NCBI GenBank assembly: GCA_019914995.1
Contig: CM034143.1
Location: forward strand, 4,218,501-4,282,500
Direction: 5' to 3'
Length of the DNA stretch: 64,000 nucleotides
Source of the DNA: Acanthochlamys bracteata
Taxonomy: Eukaryota > Streptophyta > Magnoliopsida > Pandanales > Velloziaceae
Position 1 is the stretch's first letter, and every line of letters begins with the position of its first letter. The position numbers were made by a program, and so were the translations under genes. This document shows, piece by piece, positions 39,891 to 50,168 of this stretch. The notes beneath the pieces are model-generated. The model was not told the origin of the DNA. It ran no database searches and was given only the letters and a program-made list of their open reading frames with translations.

Positions 39891-42760
39891 TTTTTTACAA
39901 CAAATAATTTTAAAACTTAAGTATTTTAAAAAATTATTATAAGAGAATATAGTATATTATTAAGAAATTATTATTAGATGAATAGTTACTTCCGAACACT
40001 AAAAACACACTTCAAAGTTTAAACGTGAAGACTATTCATTTATAATTTTAACAGCAGCAGCAGTAGCTTCTAAAATATTTGACTTGCACCTGCAAATCTC
40101 TGCTTTTTTCATAAATATTTGTTTCACTACGTGCTACGTAATTGATGTCACGACAATAGTTTGAATAAGTACGGTTTTTCAATTATCACCCTTTTTTTTT
40201 CAGATTTGAGTTTGTTTAGTTTATAGTATCTTAATTATCAATTGGAATTTATTTTTATTTTCAAAACGATGAACGTGCATATTTTGACTTTTTAATTAAG
40301 TTGTAAAATTAGAAAGAAACATTAAACGCATTTCATAAAGATATATCTCATCAGTCATCACTAATGAAACTTGATAAGTATTGCTAATTAACATTTTCAT
40401 TATCTAGTCATCCAAAATTTCAAACTCTCTCTATACTTTTCAATTATAATGTTTGTACTTTTGAATATATCATAATTAATCACCGTTCAATTTTTGTTTT
40501 CAATATAATTCGTAAGTGTCAAAATAGAAAATAATTTCAACTTCGATTGCAACTATTTCTTTGCTAATTGGCAATATTTGTCATTAAAATTAACTGCATT
40601 GCATTGATATAAATAGTTTACATACAAAATTATATTATTAAACTCACACGTAATTCAATTGTCCACAAAATGTGTTAAGAAAAAAAATAATGAAGTAGAA
40701 GTGTTAATCAAAGAGAATAAGATAATTTTGAAAACGAGAATCAACCATAATACGATAAGAAATAAAATTTTTAAATTTTTTACATCGTAACGTCTTAAAT
40801 TTCACTGATTTTTGTATTATTCATTTTTTGGTCTTATGATGAAGGTCCAAAAAAACACCAAACTCATATAAAATTTATTATATAATATTTATTACAATTT
40901 CGATTGCATTAATGGTTTAAAGTTGATCTAAATCCAAAACTATGAAATTAAGACGTGCGATGCTTGATATGACACAGTGATTGTTTGAAAGTACTTACAA
41001 TTAGAAAAATTAAAAAGAAATTTCTTTTATAATTATAATTTTCAAATCTTTTAAAAATTATAAAATACTAAATAAGATTTATCGAGAAATAAAAATTAAA
41101 ATAGAATAGTAAAAAAAAAAAAAAAAAAAGGTTTTGTCAAACAATCTCTCAATTGTAATGTAGGGGATTTTGATTCTATTATGATATTGTTAAGACCGGT
41201 AAACTCCACAACATTGGCCGACTCATTTGATTCATTTCACACTACGAATGGATCAGATGATCACTTAGAAGTAGCAGTTCCAATCATGTTTGGGATTTCC
41301 TAAAAAAAAGTGCTTATTTTTTATTTCTGAAATAAAAAGCTCATTTCATAAGTGTGGATTGAAAAACTTTTTCTTTGAATAAGCTGATGATGTTGTTTGG
41401 ATGCTAAAGTACTGCTAAGCTAACATGTCCCTTTTCTTGCACATAAAAGTTATTTCTTTTTTATTAAAAAATCACTTCTAATTTATGTTTTATTATAAAA
41501 AGAACACAAAAAAATTAATTCTAACTCATTTTTAACAAAAAAAAACACATCATTTTTAACAATATTATTTTTAACAACTCAATTTTAAAAAATTTACTTC
41601 TAAAGTTACAAAAAAAGGTACCCTAAAAGAGAATTAAACAGATAAAATATCTTTAAATATATATAATATATTAAATAAGTAATTGGTAATATATGTTAAA
41701 TTTGTTAATATTTTTAATAGTGTAATTGTTTTAACTTGAACGTAGTTTTTCTAAAAAATATATAATTTTTAAATTATCTTTTAATAAAATTTCATTTTGA
41801 CATTAATTTTTATTAATTTTTTTGGCCGTGAACGAATAGCATTTCAAAGATTAAGGATAATCTTATTCGAAATTTAGAGACACCACCTCATTTCTTAAAA
41901 TGTCGAATAATAACCATTATTCACCTTGCAGATTATAGATAAGCAGTTTATTTTGAATAAGTAACACTGTCATTACTTTTAAATTTGCTGTGATAAACAA
42001 CTCACAAGCATTTCATTTCATTCAAATTTGGCCTTGTAAGTAATCCAAAATGCCATCTTAATATCCGAAAAATCACATCCGTCGTTTGAAAATTTCCTTA
42101 CATTCATCACCAAGAATTCGTGTGCCAAGAAGAATGAAATTGCCTGTACCAAGAAGGTGAAGTACAATATGGCTCGAGATCGACGACGATGGTGGTCCTA
42201 GGCATAAGTTTACTTCTCAACTTTTTTGTGTGCCCGCGATCGACGACCATGGAGAGAATAAGAAATGTTATGTGAGAGATTTGGTGGTTGGTATGGTTGT
42301 CGAAATTCTGATTTGATCTTAATATTTTATTAACTTATAATTTTATATCGTAGTAAAATTATTATTTAAATCGTAAAATTTTTGTATCATGATTCTACAA
42401 TGATTTGTTTGATTTCAAATAAAAAAATTTCTATCAAATTTAAAATAATTTTCTATAATATTTGGAGAAATCTTCGATATTATAGCAATATGGAAGAATT
42501 TTTTATAAAAATTGGAAAAGTTTACAATTAAGAAATGTTGCTTTAATATTTTAAAGGTATTACTTTTTAAAAAAATTTAGCATTGTGAAAAATCATAGGA
42601 TTTTAGAATCTGATATTAGGTCCCAGAACTATCCTATTCTGATTTGGACAACATCGGCGATCGTTGGAACAAAGTCATTTTGCTTATGAGTAAAATTGTA
42701 CAATAGAAGAAAGTATGAAATAGTTGTAATAGTTGTCATCCAACTAACTATTCAAATATA
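39891..42760. other. AT-rich intergenic DNA, no gene recognised
   Basis: It includes low-complexity A and T tracts (for example 41110-41129). A GC-richer patch at about 42150-42300 repeats ATCGACGAC-GATGG twice (about 42180 and 42240) and might be a gene remnant, but no protein family was recognised. Confidence 0.4.
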
Positions 42761-42949
42761 ATAGGTGTTTGACTAGCAGATAATAATGGGACCCATTAGC
42801 AACTTTTTAGTTATATATTTTTTTGTCATTTTTTGATAAGAAAAGATCAAGATATCCTCCATTTAGTATTAGTCCTAAGATGAATTATCTCTAATACTGG
42901 AAATTGATTCTTATTCAATCTTACAACAGTGATTCTAGATGTCTTCGTG

Positions 42950-44035
42950 AAAGATTTCAAACATATTTTTTGATTGAGAAAAATATTATAAACATTTGTC
43001 CATATATTTAAGAAATATTAAATGAAGCAAAGATATAACATAAATTTATTACAGAAAGTTGGTGAAAATATAAAAAAATAAATTATATTAGTACAGCATC
43101 GCGGGGTGGCACACGATCACAAAAAATCACACAAATTCTATTAATAATTTACATTGTGAAATTTTTTAAAAGTAACTTATAATCCAACTAATATAGAAAG
43201 TGATCTCTTATATAAGACACTCGAGCTTGAGTCTTATTAAGAGAGTTCTTTAAAAAATTTAGTTTAAGGGATGACCTAGTATGAAACTGTGTTGATAAAT
43301 TCAAATTGATCCTGGGCAGTCAACTCTGTGCGACCCAAGTGTGACAATGTACCACCTTGCCACAAACACAAATCGCAAGTGCGATAAGTGCCACCTAAAT
43401 AGGGTTGCATAATGCAAGGTCACAAATACAACTCTTGCAATCCAAGCGCAAACGTTCCAGACTAGAACATGATGGTACTTAGTCGACCTGAGTTCGAGTC
43501 TAAATGAGAGAATGTACAACCATGTGTGACCATATGAGAGCAGAACATGGTTGCACTTGTGACCCTATGTTGTGTGATCATATGCACCCTTGTGTTTGTG
43601 GCAGGATCCCACATGGTCTCATGGGTCGCATTTCAGTCAAAGAGGGGTCGAATATGGTAGCACTTGGATCTAACATCACATATTCACACTACATCACCAT
43701 TTAGAATAAATTAAAAAAATTAGAAATTCTCTTATTGAAACTAAAATTCAGACATTTTACATGAGAGACACTATTGTTACCAATTTGATTACAAAATATT
43801 TTCGAAAGATTTCACAATATTTATTATTAATAATTTTTGCTACCTTGTGCGGAACTGTTTGAGTGAATTTTTTCATATATTTCACTATATTTTCACCAAC
43901 TTTCTCTAATAAATTTCTATTATATCAGACCTCTATTTGGTATTTATATTTCTTTATACATGTAGATAAATTTTATAATATCTTTTGAATGAAACGTGCC
44001 AGAAATCTTTTCAAATGCATTCAGAACAAATTTAG
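42950..44035. mobile_element. Foldback element with long inverted arms (MULE-like?)
   Basis: Two imperfect inverted arms of roughly 340 bases (about 42950-43290 and 43690-44030) flank about 400 bases of GC-richer DNA. The 19-mer GAAAGTTGGTGAAAATATA at 43054-43072 is found exactly inverted at 43886-43904, and many shorter matches continue the arm. The inner part carries further inverted words around CCACAAACACAA. No transposase was seen and the true termini are unclear, so the superfamily is open. One arm and the centre also occur at about 59300-60080. Confidence 0.6.
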
Positions 44036-44439
44036 TGCTGCTATATGCAAGTGTTTCCTAACAAAGTCGACTTTATATTCTTGGAAGAGGCATGATTGTA
44101 GTCAATTTCTGTAATACAGTATAATTTGTAATATCTTCAATTACAAGCTGCCAAAAAAACAAGTAAAAAATTAATCTACTACAAAAGTCTATTCAAAGTA
44201 ACAAATGATGGGAATATTTGCTTGTTAGAAGGTGAAAATTAATTTAAGACAATTAAATAATACTATACAAGCTATGGGAGCTTATCTACCAAAGCATCTA
44301 AATATTGATGATATGAACATTGACGGCAGAAACTTTAGTCCAGCAGTTCCTCCAGGAAAATATGACAATACATAGTAAGACAGCACCAGAACCTGTATAG
44401 AGTACATCCGTTAGCTACTCCTGACTTAACTACTGAATA

Positions 44440-44760
44440 CACTACTACAAATTGGATCTTTACCGATCTCAAAATTTAGTCGGTATTGGCATCAAAATCA
44501 GTCGGTAATACCAATTACCGACTGAAAATATGATAGTCGGTCATCCGTTGGCAATGACTGGTCGCTAAACGATTTACCGACTACACAATAAATTCAGTCG
44601 GTAATGAACAGTAAATTACCGACTAAATTTAAAATAATCGGTAATATCAGTTTATCGACTGATTTTGTCAGTCGGTAATTTTAGTTTACCGACTAAAATT
44701 TTCAGTAGATAAATTCTGAATTAGCGACTGAAATTCAGTAGGTAATTTTAATTTACCCAC
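44440..44760. repeat. Left subterminal repeat array of the CACTA element
   Basis: At least ten copies of a 10-12-base motif around TCAGTCGGTAAT or its reverse complement ATTACCGACTGA lie within 320 bases, in both orientations. In this superfamily such arrays bind the transposase. Confidence 0.85.
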
Positions 44761-45495
44761 TAAATTTTTAATCATTAAATTTGCCTAATAAAATTATAAT
44801 TAATATTTATTAAATGATAACAAAATCATTTATATTCATTAAAAATATATAGAACATTCACCAAGATTTACAATTACATATCCATTAAAGTCATCATCAA
44901 ATTAAATATACCAATTCATCAACCACAAAAATTTTCTCATAATTAAGTACAAATTTTTTCTCATCATTAAGTACTCCAAACAAGCTCTTTGTCTGGTCAA
45001 GGTACACTTCAAACAGACTCTTAGTCTTATTGTTGAGTACTCCATATGGTCATTGGCTTTGAAAATCATTATCTGGATACCTCTTGTCACACTCTTGTAG
45101 TTATCTCAATTTGCCGGAGATTGGAGGGACAAGAATTGCTTGGAGATTCCAACAGTACTTCAGATTAGGGAGCACCAAAACAGAGAAACAACGTGAGTTC
45201 TAGCTCCTGTACTAAAGCTGCATAAACAAAGACCGAACTCATCTAGCTGTCTGAAAATGGCAATGCAAGAACCAGCAACATCTATATATCTGAAAATTTT
45301 GATACGAGGATCAGCATATGAGATAACGAAAAATGGCTAAGATAAAACGAATAGCACCATGATTCATATACTTCATGCACACACCAGAAACTCAAACTTC
45401 CAATATGCAATTCCAGATAACAGAACAACCAATGAAGGCAATGCAGCTAACGCCAAGAAAGATACCAAATACAATGAGGATACTCTAACAAATAC

Positions 45496-45572
45496 CTCTT
45501 CTGTTCAGCTGCATAGAGCTTCGCTGCCATGGGACCAAGCTCTTCCTCTTGAGACGACCATGATGGGCTCCT
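45496..45572 (-). pseudogene. Captured exon fragment of a T-complex protein 11-like gene (second part)
   Basis: On the minus strand it reads RSPSWSSQEEELGPMAAKL and then YAAEQKR before a splice-donor-like AG/GTATT. It resembles the segment RSPS.SS.EEDL..RLEAKL.AAEQKR of plant TCP11-domain proteins. It follows, in the right order, the first captured exon at 46422-46541 in the same element. Confidence 0.75.
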
Positions 45573-46421
45573 AAATTCAATTCTGTCAAAGAAGAACTTC
45601 AAATCAAGTCTAAGCACTTTAATTCAATTCTACATTGATTCAGCAGTAACTTAGACTCATACATGAAGCCATATAAGATGGAATAAACATCCCGACTTCA
45701 AGAATGACTCAAGCTTAACCAGTCCCAACTTCCAAGAGGTTAAAGGAAATAGAAGTGATTCAAGCTATAAAATCCAAAGTAAGGCTCCAACAGGTAGAAA
45801 TTTTAAGCTAGGCAGAAGCTTTGCATAGAAAATTAGATGGATGAGGATCAAGATCTGAAAAACCTCCTAAACATAAATTTGAGCTTTTAGAAAAACGTTT
45901 TACTTTCATCTTTTGCAAACCAAAATAATAACAAGATCAAATCAGGAACTAAGGAAAGTACTTTTTTCTCTAAACTACTTGTTATTAAAATAAAAAATCT
46001 ACTAGAGGAACTGAGGAAATAGCTAACACAATCACAGGTGAAGATCGACCAGATTTCGATGTAATTAAGAAAAATCACAAGCTACACTGAAATTCAGGTT
46101 TGCAAACTATGCACAAGATCATAACGTAAAAAACTGAGTAACTCCCACAACTAAAACATGAGAAGAGGAAAACGACAGATTGCAAAACACCACTTAATCA
46201 CAAAAAATAAACTAACATGCAAATCTCTCAACAAATAGTTCTCAATCACGCTCGAAAGATCTCCTACAGCTATACTATACAAAATCAATCAAACCTAGAA
46301 TCAAGGAGTGCCTATTGAAGAAGGGAAACGGAAACAGTAGCCATAACAAAGCAATCACTATTTGTAGATAAATCGAGAACCAAAACCAAACATTAGAATC
46401 AAAATTCCAGCCCTAAATCAC

Positions 46422-46541
46422 CTGTCGTCTGAGATCAACGTCTCTAAGCTTAGCTTCGATCTCCTCAGCGCTGAGCAGCGGCGGGCTGCTCCGTCTTTCG
46501 ATTAACCTCCGGCGAATTCTCCGGGGAACCTCTCCCGGCAT
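46422..46541 (-). pseudogene. Captured first exon of a T-complex protein 11-like gene
   Basis: Forty codons starting at an ATG and ending in a good donor (CAG/GTGATT): MPGEVPRRIRRRLIERRSS, then PPLLSAEEIEAKLRDVDLRR and Q. Plant TCP11-domain proteins have P.R.LRRRLLE and EEIEAKLREADLRRQQFYE at the matching place. GC-rich leader-like sequence follows upstream to about 46985. It is only a piece of the parent gene, held inside the CACTA element. Confidence 0.8.
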
Positions 46542-46984
46542 TGATCCAACTGAAAAATCCAATGCAATTGTCTAGGGTTCAACTACTGAAGCTATAAGGT
46601 CACTTCATTCCCCAAATCAGAAACCAAACCAAATCAAATCAAAGCAAATAAAAAGAAAGGTTGGACTACTAGCTTGCTTCAGTTGGGGGCAAAAGTAAGC
46701 ATTCACCAGCAGCAGTTAGGAACACAGAGACTGCAGAAAGCGAGAGCCGGTCTGCTTCCTCTCTTCACCAGAACAAACAAAACCAAAAAAAATAAATTAA
46801 GGAGCAGGTAATCACTGTTGAGTAGGGAAGTATAGAATTAATTTATGAGGAGGATGTTGGCTACAGCAAGAATTGCTTACTTTCTTCGCCGGTCGTAGAT
46901 GAAACCTGCAGTCATGCGCCGGAGAAGGAAGCTAGGTTTTCGGCGAGCAAGAGCAAGTGAGAAAGAAATAAGAGTAGTACTGAT

Positions 46985-47408
46985 CGAACTGGTCAACTAG
47001 ACCTTACTAAAACTGATAAATACCGAATGATTAAAACATTCAGTCGGTAAACTTATCGACTAAAAATAAATTCAGTCGATAAAGTTACCGACTAAAAGTA
47101 TTTTCGGTCGGTAATTAATATAAATTACCGACTGAATTTATTTCAGTCGATAAAATTATCAACTGAAAGTAAATTCAGTCGGTAAATTTACCGACTAAAA
47201 GTATTTACAGTCGGTAATTAATATGAATTATCGATTAAATTATATTTCAGTCGATAAATAAACTGATTTACCGACCGATAGTCTAGTCAGTCGGTAAATA
47301 CAAAAAAAATATCGACTAAATTTTTTTCGGTCGGTATTGATAGATTTGCCGATTGTATTATTTCAGTTGGTATATTTTTAGTCACTGAAAATTATTTTCG
47401 TAGTAGTG
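46985..47408. repeat. Right subterminal repeat array of the CACTA element
   Basis: More than ten copies of the same motif as at the left end (TTCAGTCGGTAA, TTACCGACTGA and variants) lie in the last 420 bases before the terminal TAGTAGTG. Confidence 0.85.
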
Positions 47409-48270
47409 ATATGTATCAACTGAAACCAAATATATATGCGAATAATCACATTCCTGAGAAAACACATAATACGATCTCCATAAAAATATATAGGTTAACA
47501 TCTGTAAGATCAGATATGGTGCCCAAATTAATATAAGGAGATAACTAAGAAAAAGAAAAGCAACAAACGCAACTCAATATCTAGGACAAAAAATACGAGA
47601 CTTGATATATAGGAGGACTACACATTCAAACATAACCGAAGTATATGGTGCCCACCATGCTACCAGTAAAGCCTAGTGTGAAGGGAAGCCGCTGAGACAA
47701 ACCATACCAAGAAAATTGATAAGCAAAGATATACCCGGTGGTTCTTAAATCTTATGAACCTACAAAACATTACAGGGTGTACACATACTAAGAGATGCCA
47801 GAATTTCTTTAAACAGACGAGTTCTGTAATGCTAATGAAAGAAACAATCAAGAGGATCTAGTAAAGAATGTGTTTTTATCATTCTCTTGTCCAGGTATCA
47901 AATAAATTAACTTGCATAATTAGAACGAGTACTCTATCAACATGATCAAACCTAATTGTGTTTTGATTTGCTGGACTAATGAAGGCAGCATCTTGTATCT
48001 CTCTTACCTGTTTCTCAGCACCACGTCCGCATACTACTGTACTGAAAATCCACACAAGTACAGAAAATGTGGAACGTGTATAAGAACAGCGTCTTGTTAG
48101 TATCTAACTCAGGCATGTTCGTGGGTCTGGAATGATTGTTAGAACAAAGAGCTATCTTATCCATGGTGATAAGATCAAAGAATACAACATTCAAGCTTAA
48201 TACTTCAGTTCTCAGGGAGGAAGCTGGTTTACAACCAATTAAACATCATAAGCGAAACAAAGAAGATTAC

Positions 48271-48507
48271 GGGTGCGTTTTAAAATACTTATAAAATAAA
48301 ATTTTTTTAAAATAAAAAATATTTTTATTTTTTTAAAAAATAAATTCTATTTTTTTACTTTCAAAATAATAATAAAAATATGTAATAAAAAGATCTCATT
48401 ACGTAAAATTTTTCTATACTTATAAATTTTTAAATAAATTTTCTAAATATTTATAAAATATATATTAAAAAATATAAAATTAAAAATTAAAAAACACCGC
48501 TAGCACC
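48271..48507. mobile_element. AT-rich MITE-like block, family B, in the SFT2 pseudogene
   Basis: It begins GGGTGCGTTTTAAAATAC and ends ACACCGCTAGCACC, with almost only A and T between. It is absent from the intact SFT2 arm. A large deletion of SFT2 intron-2 sequence coincides with it, so it marks a rearranged junction and no target duplication is visible. Confidence 0.6.
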
Positions 48508-49607
48508 TCTTTTGTGTTCCACATGTAAGTTTTGTGTTCTCTATAAATAATATATGGATGGGACAACGAAAGGATTACCTCTTTTGAAAACATGTGAAGC
48601 AACTGATTGTTTGGTCCCTTGAGAGCAAAGAATGAGCCAATAATAAAGACACAACAAAGGGTAAAGGCAATTGCAAACAGCAGCAGCTCGAAGTACATGA
48701 GAGACTTCCCAGAAATAACATTCCTGGTAGAAGACCGAAAGCTCCCAGGCAGTTCTTTCACACCTTTGGAAAAACTATATAAATTAAGAAAGTGAATATC
48801 AAATGTGGTTATATCATTTTCAACTGCCACCAAAATTTGTCATTGTTATGTCTTCTGTGCAAAAAGAAAGCAACCAGTTTGTTACTGTTAAAAGGGATGA
48901 CGCAGCTTATATCTGAGCCCAGCAAAGCATAGTATTTGCAACTGAGCCAATTCCATAGTACAATCCTGCAATGCATAACTAGTCTATAGATGAAAAGAAT
49001 GGTAAACCCATTGAGATATTATTCACTTGTGGGGCAGAATCTAGCATCATAAAACATGATTTGAAATGAAGTTTTCAGAAGGACATAAAAAACATTGGAC
49101 ATGAAAGAAATATAGGTATCTGCCATGAAAAAGAGGCAACTTTCTTTTATAGTTTGTTCGATAATGAAAAGTTGTCCAAAACTATAAACTCATAAAGCAT
49201 ACAATAATCGCTAATACCTCTTTTTGAATGATACTAATAAGACCTAAAGAATGTAGTTGGAAATTCATTGGGTGTAGCAGGCTTGTATTGGATAGCACCT
49301 TAATAGTTTTTTTTCAATATCTTCATCTGTGATAAGTTCCAAACTAAGTTAACAAATAGGACTTTCAAGAGCTCATCATCTATCAAATAGGACTTCTGTA
49401 GGACCTTTATTAAACTTGCGAGTTTCCAAAATCTAAAATCATCAATATCATGTTAAAAAGTGAGGCACTGGGCTACTGTGAGAAACCATAAATTAGCACC
49501 ACCAAGTACATGCGCCATAGCAGGAAGTTGAATTGGAAATTATCAGCTTGAGCGTGGGGAAAGAGTGGAATCATGATGTTACTTGAGATTGGAGTCATGA
49601 TTCCAGG

Positions 49608-50168
49608 TAATGATTTCTGTATTGGAGATTAAATAATTGTATTTTCTATTAAAAAAAGTTTGGAGTAAATAAGGTAAGTGTGTTTTATGATATCTTTGTT
49701 AGTTTTAGTAAGCTTTCCTTTTATGATGATCATTTATTAATTTAATAAACATGCTTTCCTTCTCCAAAGAAAAAAAAGATTTCTCAGGTTGAAAAATATG
49801 GCAAGAAAAAAAGGATTTATCTATAATATCAACAATTTAATAATTCTTTCTAAAAACAATTTAACGAATATGGTAATGTTTTATATATATAAGGAATTGC
49901 GTTGAAAAACTTTATCTCCTCTACCAACAGAGAACCTGCATGCAAGTCGGGTGTTTCTTTTTGTGGAGGTTCGGCTATTGATGATCAACGAGATTAATTA
50001 AAAGGTGAGAGAATTTATTTAAAAAACTTAATCTTCTCATGCTATCTATTTGCTTGTGTTTAGGCTATCTAATTCTTGAATTAGTTATCTACAGCTTTAA
50101 TCTTTTACATGTTGAATATGTGCAGATAGTTCTTCAGACTACCGGCAGATATTAATATATTGGCTTTC
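49608..50168 (+). promoter_or_regulatory. Upstream region of the MADS-box gene
   Basis: AT-rich DNA between the left duplication arm and the MADS gene. A TATA-like run (TTATATATATAAGG) lies at about 49881-49894, about 280 bases before the ATG. A possible leader intron is bounded by AAAG/GTGAGA near 50005 and TGTGCAG near 50125. Both are predictions from sequence only. Confidence 0.45.

Larger units (their letters stand above)
44440..47408. mobile_element. Non-autonomous CACTA (En/Spm) transposon carrying captured gene exons
   Basis: A 2969-bp element begins CACTACTACAAA and ends TTTCGTAGTAGTG, with ATA on both sides (44437-44439 and 47409-47411), the 3-bp target duplication of CACTA elements. 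The paralogous arm near 58130 has the uninterrupted site. Both subterminal regions are packed with a short motif around ACCGACTGAAA or TTCAGTCGGTAA, the usual transposase-binding arrays. No TNP1/TNP2-like transposase was found inside; the centre carries T-complex-protein-11-like exons. Confidence 0.93.
44282..48774 (-). pseudogene. SFT2-like pseudogene (exons 2-4 only)
   Basis: An inverted partial copy of the SFT2 gene at 52.3-58.3 kb. Exon 2 (48774-48579) is 196 bases against 268 in the parent, an in-frame loss of 24 codons that removes most of one membrane segment (parent SSGFFFIFISF through LMPQK). Exon 3 begins at 47691 but is cut at about 47646 by a deletion of about 70 bases that takes the rest of the exon and its splice donor. 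Exon 4 (44392-44282) keeps full length and reading frame. Exon 1 and promoter were not copied, and a CACTA element sits in the intron between exons 3 and 4. No functional SFT2 protein is expected. Confidence 0.9.
43440..49607 (-). repeat. Left arm of inverted segmental duplication (copy of the SFT2 locus)
   Basis: Read on the minus strand, this block matches 54964-60080 on the plus strand: it begins with CCTGGAATCATGACTCCAAT (49607 downward against 54964 upward) and includes SFT2 intron-1 sequence, exons 2-4 and about 0.9 kb downstream. Private differences are a 2969-bp CACTA insertion, an AT-rich MITE-like block at 48271-48507, and several deletions. Confidence 0.9.

Noticed and set aside
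43301-43704. Two short frames rich in Cys/His (MRECTTMCDHMRAEHGC) as a zinc-finger gene
   Set aside because: They lie in the centre of a foldback element, and the pattern results from repeated GTGACCATATG-like words.
47660-47851. Minus-strand 63-codon frame, nearly identical to a plus-strand frame at 57633-57821
   Set aside because: The similarity looks like a conserved small protein, but it is explained by the inverted duplication. The sequence spans SFT2 intron 2 and the start of exon 3 in the wrong frame.
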